Below are positions 25,786-34,669 of a stretch of DNA of 64,000 nucleotides, in pieces (position 1 is the first letter of the stretch; the number at the start of each line of letters is the position of its first letter). The notes beneath the pieces are model-generated. The model did no database searches, was not told the origin of the DNA, and worked only from the letters and a program-made list of their open reading frames with translations. The position numbers and the translations under genes were made by a program. Location: assembly GCF_003258515.1 (NCBI RefSeq), contig NZ_QGEH01000003.1, positions 310,001 through 374,000 on the forward strand. Reading direction: 5' to 3'. This DNA comes from Marinobacter bohaiensis. GTDB lineage: Bacteria; Pseudomonadota; Gammaproteobacteria; Pseudomonadales; Oleiphilaceae.

Positions 25786-26187
25786 ATGACAGACGAACCG
25801 GTGATCCTGTTCGACGGTGTCTGCGCGCTGTGCCAGTTCTGGGCGCGCTTCGTGGTGCGCCACGACCACAGTGGACGTTTCCGGCTGGGAACCCTGCAAT
25901 CGTCCGCGGGACAGGCCCTGTGCCACCGGACCGGTGTGGATCCGCAGCGGATGGACAGCGTGGTGCTGATCCAGGACGGCGATGCCCACCTGCGCAGCGA
26001 CGCGATCCTGCGCATCGTGAGTCGACTGCCCCGGCCCTGGTGCTGGCTGCGTGGCCTGCGCTGGGTACCGCGTCCGCTGCGGGATGCGGTCTACGACATC
26101 GTCGGCCGGTTCCGCTATCGGGTGTTCGGGCGCTATGACCAATGCCCGCTGCCGGCGGAAGCCGATCGCTGGCGCTTTATTGACTGA
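25786..26187 (+). CDS. DCC family thiol-disulfide oxidoreductase-like protein (DUF393)
   Basis: A 133-residue protein with the defining DGVCALC motif (DxxCxxC) at residues 10-16, followed by the thioredoxin-like core and the usual basic C-terminal region ending YDQCPLP. The start at 25786 has AAAGGAG eight bases upstream; the ATG at 25753 lacks a site. It probably acts as a redox protein; the physiological partner is unknown. Its stop is 14 bp from the stop of the convergent exonuclease gene. Confidence 0.9.
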   Translation: MTDEPVILFDGVCALCQFWARFVVRHDHSGRFRLGTLQSSAGQALCHRTGVDPQRMDSVVLIQDGDAHLRSDAILRIVSRLPRPWCWLRGLRWVPRPLRDAVYDIVGRFRYRVFGRYDQCPLPAEADRWRFID

Positions 26188-26200
26188 GCGGTATCGGGCG

Positions 26201-26929
26201 TCAGTGCCAGAGATCCCGCAGCGGGGTGTTCGGGGAGAAATGGTGCTGCAACTGGGCCTGCAGCAGTTCCGCCGTGGCCAGGGCATCGGTCAGGGCGTGA
26301 TGGGGCGCGTAGTAGGGCAGACCGTAGCGGGTGCGGCTGTCGGCCAGGCGAATGGAAGCCGGTTTGCGTCCGCGCAGCCGGTCCCACAGCCCCGGCTTCT
26401 TTTGCCGGTGCCAGCGCGCCTCCAGCTCCATGGTGTCGATCACCGGAAATTCGATGCCTTCCTCCAGCCGCCAGCGCAGGGCCCGGTCCAGGAAGCTGCG
26501 TTCGATGTTGCGAAAGTGAACCACCACGATGCGCCCGGCCAGGGACGCCAGCAGGTCGTCGAGGACTTCCCGCAGGTCCGGTGCCTCGCGGATTTCGGAG
26601 TGGGTGATGCCGTGGTAGGTCACCGATTCCCGGTGCAGGGGCAACACCGGCCGCACGACCCAGTGGCGGGCTTCACGGCAGCGGATGCGCTCGCTGGTGA
26701 AGGGCACCAGCCCGATGCTGACAATCGAGTGCGTGTCGGCGTCCAGTCCGGTGGTCTCGAAATCCAGCGCCACCATGGGCACCTCGCTCATCGGCGTGTC
26801 TCCGGACGGCGCCCCGTGTTCGTAATAGTCGCGCAGGGCAGGTGACTGGGCCGTCTCGGCCAGTATCTGCATGCGGGCCGGCCAGTCCGGTGTGGCCGGT
26901 TGTTCCACCATGGCGGTGCGCTGATTCAT
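26201..26929 (-). CDS. 3'-5' exonuclease, DnaQ/epsilon-like
   Basis: A 242-residue DEDDh exonuclease. ExoI is VALDFETTGLDADTHSIVSIG, ExoII includes the YHGITHSEIREAPDLREVLDDLLASL region, and ExoIII is YYAPHHALTDALATAELLQAQL with the catalytic histidine and aspartate. It begins nine bases after the CNMP-CBS-DUF294 gene, so the two are one transcription unit. The same pair occurs in many gammaproteobacteria. It is probably not the replicative epsilon subunit: it lacks a clear polymerase-binding tail and its partner is a nucleotidyltransferase-like protein. Confidence 0.92.
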   Translation of the reverse strand: MNQRTAMVEQPATPDWPARMQILAETAQSPALRDYYEHGAPSGDTPMSEVPMVALDFETTGLDADTHSIVSIGLVPFTSERIRCREARHWVVRPVLPLHRESVTYHGITHSEIREAPDLREVLDDLLASLAGRIVVVHFRNIERSFLDRALRWRLEEGIEFPVIDTMELEARWHRQKKPGLWDRLRGRKPASIRLADSRTRYGLPYYAPHHALTDALATAELLQAQLQHHFSPNTPLRDLWH

Positions 26930-26938
26930 GGGCGAGCC

Positions 26939-28843
26939 CTAGTTGATGCTGCCGCCGCCGCTGGCGTGATAGCGGTAGCGCAGGAATTTCTGGGCGCTGC
27001 TGATGACCTGGAACGCCTCCTTGAGGTTGCGTCGTTCGAATCGGGTCATGTTTTCCGGTTCAATGTTGTTGTCCGGATCGCGGCCGGCCTCGATATCCAG
27101 GGCCTGATGGCGGATACGGGTGATCGAGAGCAGCTCCAGCGCGTCGCGCAGGTTGTTGGCCACGCCGTCGGCCAGCAGTTGGGTTTCGGCGATGGCGTTG
27201 ATGCGGTTGAAGGTATTCTGGGCGCGGGAGCCGCAGGCCAGGGCATGCACCCGGATCAGGTCGGACAGCGGCGCCGTGCCGCGGCGTTTGAGGTTGATGG
27301 AGTTGTTGTGCTTGCCGTCGTTCTCCATCACGAAATCCCGGAAGAAACCCAGCGGCGGTTTGCGGTTGAGGGCGGCGTGCGCCAGGTAAGCCAGGAATTT
27401 GGGCGTGTTCTTGGCCTTTTCCGCAATCAGGTCCTTGAGCGTTTCGGCGAACTGGGTTTCCCCGGCCACGCCGTCCAGGTCGAAGAAGATCGCGCTGTTG
27501 AGCAGGGATTTGGCGTTGGGGTTCTCGATCCAGTCGGTGAAGTACGCCTTCCACACATGCAGCGGCTGCCGCCACTGCTCGTTGGTGGCCATGATGTCAC
27601 CGGTGCAGTAGGTGTAGCCGCACTGGTCCAGACCGTCGCTGACGAAGGTCGCGAGAGCCTTGAAGTAGTCGTCGTGCTGCTCCGGTATGAAGCTGTCGTC
27701 CAGCACCAGGGCGTTGTCCTGGTCGGTGACGATCAGCTGCTCGTCCCGCGCCATGGACCCCATCGCCATGAAACAGTAGGGCACCGGCGGCGGCCCCAGT
27801 TTCTCTTCCGCCAGTTCCAGCAGGCGCTGGGTGATGGCCCGGCCGATGCCCGCCATGGCGCTGCCGATCATATGGGAGTTGGCGTCCTCGTTGACCATGC
27901 GCACGAAGGTGGCGGCGGTGTCCTTGCTCAGGCGCTTGAGGCCGCGTACGTCCACCTGGTGGTGGATGTTGCTGACCAGGTAGAGGCTGCTCTGGGATTC
28001 GTACTTGACGATGTCCGACAGGGCCACCACGCCCACCGGTTTGTGCCGGTGCAGTACCGGCAGGTGGTGCACGTTATGGCGCAGCATGGTGAGCATGGCT
28101 TCGAACACGTACTTGTCGGACTGGATGTAGACCAGGTCGGTGGACATGATCTCGCTGACCGGCGTGTCGTAGGCCAGTCCCGTGGCCAGGGCCCGGGTGC
28201 GCAGGTCACGGTCGGTGATGATGCCCGCCACCATCGGGTTGTCACCGGGCTTCCAGTCCTGGTCGATGCGGGCGCCGGGGTGAGTCAGCACCAGGGCCGA
28301 AACGCCCTCGTCGGTCATCACTTTGGCGGCGTCCTGAATGGACGTGCTGGAGACGGCCGTGACCGGCGTACGGGTAATCAGTTTGCGCACCCGTGAGGTC
28401 ATCAGCGGGTTGGATTTCTCCTGCCGGGAGACGGCGGCGCGCAGACGCCCCTGGTCCTCGATGTCGAAAAAATCCGCGAAGTGTTCGCCGGCTTCCCAGA
28501 GTTCCTGGAAGACGGCGTCGGGAATCAGGTAGATCAGCGTGTCTTCGAGCGCATTGGCCGGGTAGCGGGTCTTCTTGTTCATCATCAGACCCAGCTGGCC
28601 GAACAGGTCGCCCTCGCTCAGGCGGTTGTAGAGTTCGCCGTTGCGCCGGTAGACTTCCACCGCGCCGCTGCGGATGAAGTAGAGATCGGACAGGGGCTGG
28701 CCGTAGGTGAGGATGGTCGAACCGGCCCGGTAGTAGGCCACTTCCACCTGTTGGGCCAGCCAGTTCAGGGTGTCTTCCGGCAGACCGTCAAACGGCGCGA
28801 AACGCCGGATATGATCCCTGATTTCAATCTGCTCGACTTCCAT
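26939..28843 (-). CDS. CNMP-binding, CBS and DUF294 nucleotidyltransferase-like protein
   Basis: A 634-residue soluble sensor. Order: cyclic-nucleotide-binding domain (about 15-130, with IRSGAVEVYRRNGELYNRLSEGDLFGQLGLM), two CBS motifs (about 165-290, including DEGVSALVL and VHHLPVLHRHKPVGVVALSDI), a GlnD-like nucleotidyltransferase domain (about 350-460, FMAMGSMARDEQLIVTDQDNALV with the GS and DxD metal motif) and the DUF294 C-terminal helical domain. The NTase metal residues look intact, so catalysis on an unknown target is possible. It is cotranscribed with the DnaQ-like exonuclease. Confidence 0.93.
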   Translation of the reverse strand: MEVEQIEIRDHIRRFAPFDGLPEDTLNWLAQQVEVAYYRAGSTILTYGQPLSDLYFIRSGAVEVYRRNGELYNRLSEGDLFGQLGLMMNKKTRYPANALEDTLIYLIPDAVFQELWEAGEHFADFFDIEDQGRLRAAVSRQEKSNPLMTSRVRKLITRTPVTAVSSTSIQDAAKVMTDEGVSALVLTHPGARIDQDWKPGDNPMVAGIITDRDLRTRALATGLAYDTPVSEIMSTDLVYIQSDKYVFEAMLTMLRHNVHHLPVLHRHKPVGVVALSDIVKYESQSSLYLVSNIHHQVDVRGLKRLSKDTAATFVRMVNEDANSHMIGSAMAGIGRAITQRLLELAEEKLGPPPVPYCFMAMGSMARDEQLIVTDQDNALVLDDSFIPEQHDDYFKALATFVSDGLDQCGYTYCTGDIMATNEQWRQPLHVWKAYFTDWIENPNAKSLLNSAIFFDLDGVAGETQFAETLKDLIAEKAKNTPKFLAYLAHAALNRKPPLGFFRDFVMENDGKHNNSINLKRRGTAPLSDLIRVHALACGSRAQNTFNRINAIAETQLLADGVANNLRDALELLSITRIRHQALDIEAGRDPDNNIEPENMTRFERRNLKEAFQVISSAQKFLRYRYHASGGGSIN

Positions 28844-28935
28844 GGCATTCCGCTTCCGACCTGTGTTTATGGATATTCTGGCAGAGTTTCGAGCGGCCGC
28901 TCAAATCAGGGATTCTTCTTAACAGGATCACGCGC

Positions 28936-29715
28936 TTGACTCACCCTTCCAATGTCATCAATCCCCTGGACCTGGTCTACCAGGACGACGCCCTGCTGGC
29001 GGTGCATAAACCGGCCGGCCTGCTGGTTCACCGCAGCCCGATCGACCGGCACGAGACCGAATTTGCCCTGCAGTACGCCCGCGCCCTGAACGGCGGGCGC
29101 CACGTCTATCCGGTGCACCGCCTGGACCGGCCCACCTCCGGCCTGCTGCTGTTCGCCCGGGATCCGGACATTGCCCGGACCCTGGGGGAACAGCTGATGT
29201 CGCACCGGGTGCGCAAGACCTATCTGGCGATCGTGCGGGGCTGGCCGGCGGAGCGGGGACGCATCGACCACCCGCTGAAGGAGGAACCGGACGACCGTCG
29301 GCTCAAGGGCCAGATCCAGGTCGTGCGCGAGGCCGAGACCGTCTTCCGCCGCCTGGCCACGGCGGAGCTGCCCTATGAGGTGGAAGGTTATCCCACCAGC
29401 CGCTATGCCCTCGTCGAGCTGCAGCCGCTGACCGGCCGGCGACATCAGCTGCGCCGCCACATGAAGTACATCAGCCATCCGATCATCGGTGACGCCAATC
29501 ACGGTCGGGGCCGTCATAACCGCTTTTTCGCCAGCCACTTCGGCCAGGCTCGGTTGTTTCTGGCGGCGCTGAGCCTGGCCTTCGAACATCCGCTCAGCGG
29601 CGCGGCCCTGACCCTGTCGGCGCCGCCGGAGAACAGCTTCCGGGAGGTGGCCGAAGCACTGGGTTGGGGCGCTGAACTGGCCGCATACGACCGTCCAGAT
29701 CCCTGTTTCCAGTGA
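28936..29715 (+). CDS. truC: RluA-family pseudouridine synthase, TruC-like
   Basis: Makes pseudouridine in RNA; TruC modifies U65 of some tRNAs. It is 259 residues from a TTG start at 28936 with AGGA upstream. It opens DLVYQDDALLAVHKPAGLLVHRSPIDRHET, typical of TruC. Motif II is HRLDRPTSGLLLFARD with the catalytic aspartate, and motif III is GRRHQLRRHMKYISHPIIGD. There is no S4 domain, unlike RluD/RluC, which supports TruC. It is divergent from the CNMP-CBS-DUF294 gene. Confidence 0.88.
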   Translation: MTHPSNVINPLDLVYQDDALLAVHKPAGLLVHRSPIDRHETEFALQYARALNGGRHVYPVHRLDRPTSGLLLFARDPDIARTLGEQLMSHRVRKTYLAIVRGWPAERGRIDHPLKEEPDDRRLKGQIQVVREAETVFRRLATAELPYEVEGYPTSRYALVELQPLTGRRHQLRRHMKYISHPIIGDANHGRGRHNRFFASHFGQARLFLAALSLAFEHPLSGAALTLSAPPENSFREVAEALGWGAELAAYDRPDPCFQ

Positions 29716-29728
29716 CAAAATCGTCATT

Positions 29729-29747
29729 GCCCACGCTGTTCGTGGGC
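29729..29747 (+). terminator. Short hairpin after the truC-like gene
   Basis: GCCCACG / CGTGGGC, a 7-bp stem with a 5-base loop, 14 bp after the stop. No T-run follows, so this is a weak call. Confidence 0.4.
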
Positions 29748-29799
29748 GCCGGGGCAGGCTATGTTGTAGGGATGGATCGATCGACCGCGAGGTGACCGT

Positions 29800-31815
29800 T
29801 TGCCGTCCGACCAAGAGCGCCAACCCCACGCCCCCCTGCCGGCCGGGCTCGACAGCGAGGTACTGGCCGGCCCCATCCTGCGCCGGGTGAAGGCGGATCG
29901 TCTCGCCTGTTGGCTGGTGTCGGTCCGTCCCCTGTCCTTGCGGCTTGAGCTGTACGGCGACGATGCCCCGGCGCCATTCCTGGCGCAGGACGTGTCGGCC
30001 GAGGCCTGTCGGGTGATTCCCGTCGGCGAGCGCGCGTTCATCCACTGCATCGACGTGGCGCTGGACGCGGCGATACCGCTCGACACGCTGATCGGCTACG
30101 ACCTGCGGATCGACGACGGGGCCAGCGCCGGGCAGGGCATCGCCGACTGGGCGCCACACCTGCTGTATCCGGGCCAGTCGCGCCCGGCGTTCGTGTTGCG
30201 CCGGCAACTGGGACAGCTTCTGCACGGTTCCTGTCGGCGACCTCATCACACCTCCGGGGACGGCATGGCGCGGGCCGATAGTTGGCTGGCGGAGCGTGCG
30301 ACCGATGCGGCGGCACGGCCATCGCTGCTGTTGCTGACCGGTGACCAGATCTACGCCGACGATGTGGCTGGCCCGATGCTGCGGACCATCCACGGGGTCA
30401 TGGATCAGTTGGGACTCTACGGCGAGACCCTGGCGGAATCCCGCATCCGCGACAGCAAAGAACTGCGCTCGGACCGCGATACCTATTACGGCCGTGAGCA
30501 TCTGCTGCCGGAAACCCACTACAACGAAGCGCTTACCGAGCGTTTCTTCGGCGGCGTGCGCAAACCGGTGTTTTCCACCGCCAACGCCCGCAACCACACC
30601 GTTACCCTGGCGGAAGTGCTGGCGATGTACCTGCTGGCCTGGTCGCCCCAGCCCTGGCGTCTGGAACGCCTGCCGGAACCGGATCTGGACGACGACACCC
30701 GCGCCACCTACCGTGCCGAGCAGGCGCAGATCGATGCTTTCGAACGCCAGGTGGGCCAGGCTGCCCGACTGATGGCTCAGGTGCCCACCTACATGATCTT
30801 CGACGATCACGACGTCACCGACGACTGGAACCTGTCGGCGCTGTGGGAAGAGACGGTCTACGGTCATCCGTTTTCACGCCGGATTGTCGGCAATGCGCTG
30901 GTGGCCTACCTGCTGTGCCAGGGCTGGGGCAACACGCCGGAGCGGTTGCACGATCTGCTGGACAGCGCGGGGGACCTGTTCGGGGGCGTCGAGGGCGGCC
31001 TGTTGCCACGCCAGCGCCAGGATGAGTTCATCACCCGGCTGTTACGCTTCGAGGGTTGGGAATACGTCGTGGACACGCAGCCCAAGGTGATCGTGCTGGA
31101 CACCCGCACCCGGCGCTGGCGCAGTGAAGTGCGCCGGCGCAAGCCATCGGGGCTGATGGACTGGGAGGCGCTGACCGAGTTCCAGCAGGCGATTCTGCAC
31201 GAGCCGGCGGCGGTGATCGTGTCGCCGACACCGGTGTTCGGGGTCAAGCTGATCGAGGGTATCCAGGCGCTGTTCACCTGGTTCGGCAAGCCGTTGCTGG
31301 TGGATGCGGAGAACTGGATGGCCCACCGCGGGGCGGCCAGCGTCATCCTCAACATCCTGGGGCATGCGCGCACGCCGCAGAACTTCGTGATCCTCTCCGG
31401 CGATGTGCACTACTCGTTTGTCTACGACGTGCACCTGCGCCGCCGACGAGGCGGGCCGGACATCTGGCAGATCACCAGCAGCGGTATCAAGAACGAGTTT
31501 CCCGACCGCCTGCTCAGTCTGCTGGACCGGCTCAATCGCTGGCTCTACGCGCCCTGGTCGCCGCTGAACTGGTTCACCAAACGCCGGCGCATGCGGGTGT
31601 CGCCCTGGTATCCGGAGAATCGGGACGCTGGTGAGCGGCTCTGGAATGCGGCGGGGATGGGGTTTGTGCAGCTGGATCGCCAGGGGCGCCCGACGCGCAT
31701 CGCCCAGTTGAACGCCAGCGGCTCGGAAACCGACTTCCGGCGCGAGGCGCCCGTCCGGCGGGAAGCCGAAAGCAGCGGGGACGCTAGACGCTCAGTTCAC
31801 GGTGGCGGGCGTTGA
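29800..31815 (+). CDS. PhoD-like metallophosphatase (cytoplasmic, no signal peptide)
   Basis: A 671-residue protein of the alkaline phosphatase D-like superfamily. The TTG start at 29800 has AGGTGA upstream. Metal motifs are LLLLTGDQIYADDV, YMIFDDHDVTDDWNL and FVILSGDVHYSFVYDV, all with the expected Asp, Asn and His residues. It lacks a Tat or Sec signal, unlike true PhoD. The N-terminal 150 residues form a beta-rich domain. This cytosolic branch is widespread in proteobacteria and poorly characterised. Its last 32 bases overlap the convergent MHYT gene. Confidence 0.87.
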   Translation: MPSDQERQPHAPLPAGLDSEVLAGPILRRVKADRLACWLVSVRPLSLRLELYGDDAPAPFLAQDVSAEACRVIPVGERAFIHCIDVALDAAIPLDTLIGYDLRIDDGASAGQGIADWAPHLLYPGQSRPAFVLRRQLGQLLHGSCRRPHHTSGDGMARADSWLAERATDAAARPSLLLLTGDQIYADDVAGPMLRTIHGVMDQLGLYGETLAESRIRDSKELRSDRDTYYGREHLLPETHYNEALTERFFGGVRKPVFSTANARNHTVTLAEVLAMYLLAWSPQPWRLERLPEPDLDDDTRATYRAEQAQIDAFERQVGQAARLMAQVPTYMIFDDHDVTDDWNLSALWEETVYGHPFSRRIVGNALVAYLLCQGWGNTPERLHDLLDSAGDLFGGVEGGLLPRQRQDEFITRLLRFEGWEYVVDTQPKVIVLDTRTRRWRSEVRRRKPSGLMDWEALTEFQQAILHEPAAVIVSPTPVFGVKLIEGIQALFTWFGKPLLVDAENWMAHRGAASVILNILGHARTPQNFVILSGDVHYSFVYDVHLRRRRGGPDIWQITSSGIKNEFPDRLLSLLDRLNRWLYAPWSPLNWFTKRRRMRVSPWYPENRDAGERLWNAAGMGFVQLDRQGRPTRIAQLNASGSETDFRREAPVRREAESSGDARRSVHGGGR

Positions 31816-33796
31816 TGCGGTCGGTCCAGGCCTGAATGCCGTCGGATTTCAGCGGCTTGCTGTAGTAGAAGCCCTGCATGACGAAGCAGCCCAGCTCGGT
31901 CAGGTATTCGATGTCTTCTTCCAGCTCCACCCCTTCGGCGATAACGTCCAACCCCAGCTGCTCGGCGAGCATGACGATGGCCCTGATGATGGCGCGCTTG
32001 CTGGGCTTGTCGATGTCCATGGTGAAGATGCGGTCCAGCTTGACCGCGTCCAGGGGCAGGGTGTCGAGCAGGCCGATGGAGGAATAACCGGCGCCGAAAT
32101 CGTCCATCGAAATCTTCACGCCCAGCTCGCGTAGCGCGTTCAGCTGGCGCACGATGTCGTTGACGTCCTGCAGCATCATGGATTCAGTGACTTCCAGCTC
32201 CAGCAGCCCGGGCCGCAGGCCGACCGTGCGGATGGCGGTGTCCACCAGCTTGAACAGGGTGTCGGTCTGGAACAGCTTGGGCGAGATGTTGACGGCCACC
32301 GACTGGTCAGGATTGCCGGCCTGCCACTCGATGCATCGCCGGCATGCCTCTTCCAGGACCTGCTGCGTGAGGGGCACGATCAGCCCGGTTTCCTCGGCCA
32401 GCGGGATGAACTCATTCGGCGGAATCACGCCCAGACGAGGGTGGTTCCAGCGTACCAGCGCCTCGAAGCCAAACACCCGGTCGGTTTTGACGTTCCATTT
32501 GGGCTGGTATTCGATGAAGAACTGGTTGTCCCGCACACCGCGCTGCAGGTCCTTCTCGATCTCCATCTTGCGCACTTCCTTGACGCCCATCGCCTCGGTG
32601 TAGACGCAGTGCTGGTTCTTGCCCTGTTTCTTGGCGACGTACATGGCGGTGTCGGCGGCGCGCAGCAGGGCGGAGCTGTCCGCTGGGTCGATGCGCCCCA
32701 GGGCGATGCCGATGCTGCCGGTCACGTAGAGTTCGTTGCCCTCGATGTGGAAGGGCTGCTTGATCTGGTCGAGGATGCGCCCGGACAGCGTCTCCAGCTC
32801 GTCCAGGTCGCTGCGTTCGGCGATGAACAGAAACTCGTCGCCACCGATGCGGTAGGCCTGGGTGCGGCTGTCCTGGAACGACTGCAGGGTTTTGCCGACG
32901 GCCTTGAGCAGCAGGTCGCCGATGTCATGACCCAGGGTGTCGTTGATGACCTTGAAGTGGTCCAGATCCAGGAACAGGAAGCCGGCATGGCGCTGGTTCT
33001 TCTGCCGGTTCAGGTAGCGGTTCATCTCATTGCGGTTGGACAGCCCGGTGATGCCGTCCTGGTAGGCCATGGTCTCCAGGAAATAGCGGTCGAAGAACAT
33101 GGCCGCCCAGGAGATCAGGATGATGACGAAGACGGTGGCGATCACGCCGTAGAGCAGGAAGGGGTCGGTGTGGTCGCTGGCGCCGGTGACTGCGGGGGCG
33201 GCCATGTGGAATTCGGTCGCGCTCATGCCGGTGTAGTGCATGCCGCTGATGGCGATGCCCATCACCACGGCGGACAGCCATTTGGCCCAACTGGCGGCAG
33301 ACTGGTTCTGGAAGCGCACAAACAAAAACAGCGCCGCATAGGATGCCGCCAGGGCGATGACGATGGAGACCACGACCAGGCCGGTGTCGTAGGTGAACGA
33401 GCCGTCCATGATCATCGCTTCCATGCCCAGGTAGTGCATGATGGACACGCCACTGCCCATGATGCCGCCGCCCAGTGCGATCCTGTAACGGGTGATCATC
33501 TCCGGCAGGGTGATGTAGAAGGCGATGAACGAGGCGATCACGCTGGCCGCCATGGAGATGGCCGTCATGGCCAGGTCGTAGCGCACGTCGGCGTGCATGT
33601 GGAACGCCAGCATCCCCACGAAGTGCATCGACCAGATACCCGCCCCCATCACGATCGAGCCCGCCGCCAGCCAGAAGCATCGGCTCCGGCCGGAAGCATT
33701 GAAGATCTTCGAGGTAATACTCAGCGCAGAATACGAGGCGACAATGGCAATAACGACGGAGGTGGCGACCAGGTAAAGATTGTACGTTCCACTCAT
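31784..33796 (-). CDS. MHYT-GGDEF-EAL bifunctional c-di-GMP protein
   Basis: Inner-membrane c-di-GMP enzyme of 670 residues. The N-terminal seven-helix MHYT sensor carries all three motifs, SMHFVGM, IMHYLGM and GMHYTGM, thought to bind a metal and sense a gas. The GGDEF domain (about 250-415) has an intact RIGGDEF active site, so synthesis is possible. The EAL domain (about 430-665) has FEALVRWNHP, DDFGAGYSS and KLDR, so phosphodiesterase activity is also likely. It is transcribed alone. Confidence 0.95.
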   Translation of the reverse strand: MSGTYNLYLVATSVVIAIVASYSALSITSKIFNASGRSRCFWLAAGSIVMGAGIWSMHFVGMLAFHMHADVRYDLAMTAISMAASVIASFIAFYITLPEMITRYRIALGGGIMGSGVSIMHYLGMEAMIMDGSFTYDTGLVVVSIVIALAASYAALFLFVRFQNQSAASWAKWLSAVVMGIAISGMHYTGMSATEFHMAAPAVTGASDHTDPFLLYGVIATVFVIILISWAAMFFDRYFLETMAYQDGITGLSNRNEMNRYLNRQKNQRHAGFLFLDLDHFKVINDTLGHDIGDLLLKAVGKTLQSFQDSRTQAYRIGGDEFLFIAERSDLDELETLSGRILDQIKQPFHIEGNELYVTGSIGIALGRIDPADSSALLRAADTAMYVAKKQGKNQHCVYTEAMGVKEVRKMEIEKDLQRGVRDNQFFIEYQPKWNVKTDRVFGFEALVRWNHPRLGVIPPNEFIPLAEETGLIVPLTQQVLEEACRRCIEWQAGNPDQSVAVNISPKLFQTDTLFKLVDTAIRTVGLRPGLLELEVTESMMLQDVNDIVRQLNALRELGVKISMDDFGAGYSSIGLLDTLPLDAVKLDRIFTMDIDKPSKRAIIRAIVMLAEQLGLDVIAEGVELEEDIEYLTELGCFVMQGFYYSKPLKSDGIQAWTDRINARHRELSV

Positions 33797-34017
33797 TGCG
33801 CTTCCGTTCCCTTCCGGATACTGCCGGGTATGTCTGGTGTCGTGTCGTCGTTCGGGATGGGTGTCAAATAATAACGTAACTTTATCACAGCGTGTTGATT
33901 GAATGTCAGGGTCAATCGATAGGATCTGTCACTTTCGGTCAAGATCTATAGCAGACACCCGCAGAAAGGGTAGACGCAGACGGTCGTCGGGTGAAGGTCG
34001 GGCGGATGCCCCGATGA

Positions 34018-34500
34018 TCAGGAGTCGCGGGACGCGATCGGCGCGGCGTCCCGCCAGCCTTCTCCGGGTTCCACCCGCAAATCCCGGGCGCTCACCGGCT
34101 CGCCGCATTCGGAACAGACCGTGACGGGGTGCATGACGGCTCCGCACTGCTTGTGGATGTGCCTGATCGGGGCCCCCCGGTCGTCGGTCATATGCCGGTC
34201 TCCCCAATGGACCAGGGCCAGGATGACGGTATGCAGCTCGAGGCCTTTGTCGGTCAGGCGGTACTCGTCACGTGGTGGCCGTTCCTGGTAGCGCTGCTTG
34301 CGCAGGACACCGTGTTGAACGAGTTTCTTCAAGCGATCGGTCAGCACATGGCGGGTGATGCCCAGGCGCTTTTCAAACGTGTCGAAGCGGCGCACGCCCA
34401 GAAAGCAGTCCCGCAGGATCAGCAGCGTCCAGCGATCCCCGACCACCGACAGGGTTCGTGCCAGCGAGCACGGTTCTTGATCGAGTTCTTCCCAGCGCAT
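34018..34500 (-). CDS. HxlR family winged-helix regulator with C-terminal Cys motif
   Basis: A 160-residue regulator. The start at 34500 (MRWEELDQEPCSLARTLSVVGDRWTLLILRDCF) matches the HxlR N-terminus, with the conserved cysteine at 11. The winged helix runs to about residue 100 (FDTFEKRLGITRHVLTDRLKKLV). A C-terminal extension has CGAVMHPVTVCSECGE, which could bind zinc. It diverges from the SDR operon across 169 bp containing two related inverted repeats, so autoregulation and control of the SDR operon are likely. Longer frames reaching 35016 run antisense to the SDR gene and are rejected. Confidence 0.9.
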   Translation of the reverse strand: MRWEELDQEPCSLARTLSVVGDRWTLLILRDCFLGVRRFDTFEKRLGITRHVLTDRLKKLVQHGVLRKQRYQERPPRDEYRLTDKGLELHTVILALVHWGDRHMTDDRGAPIRHIHKQCGAVMHPVTVCSECGEPVSARDLRVEPGEGWRDAAPIASRDS

Positions 34501-34552
34501 AAAGCTTTGTCGTGTCCTTCCGTCATACGATTTGGAATGGTACGAGGATAGC

Positions 34553-34603
34553 TTGACAAGTTCCAAAACGGAACTGACTATACGGTGAGTTCCAAAAAAG
34601 AAC
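34553..34603 (+). promoter_or_regulatory. SDR-operon promoter with two HxlR-type operators
   Basis: A consensus minus-35 TTGACA (34553-34558) and a weak minus-10 GACTAT (34576-34581) lie 17 bp apart. The spacer holds GTTCCAAAACGGAAC (34560-34574), a perfect 5-5-5 inverted repeat. A second copy, GTTCCAAAAAAGAAC (34589-34603), begins 29 bp downstream of the first. Both would be covered by a repressor blocking initiation. The binding protein is inferred to be the adjacent HxlR regulator. Confidence 0.65.
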
Positions 34604-34669
34604 GTACTGGCAAGAACAACAAGGCCCGGTCGGGCCGCGACAACACATACGACAAAAACGAGGTGTGGC

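Noticed and set aside
26900-28396. Long plus-strand frame of 498 codons
   Set aside because: It is antisense to the CNMP-CBS-DUF294 gene, whose domains are clear; the frame is a by-product of high GC content.
28906-30867. Long minus-strand frame of 653 codons
   Set aside because: It opposes the truC-like and PhoD-like genes, which have clear motifs; its composition (Gln/His/Arg/Gly-rich) is typical of antisense shadow.
29800-31815. True PhoD function for the mid-window phosphatase
   Set aside because: No Tat or Sec signal; only the one at 63624 has the exported PhoD layout.
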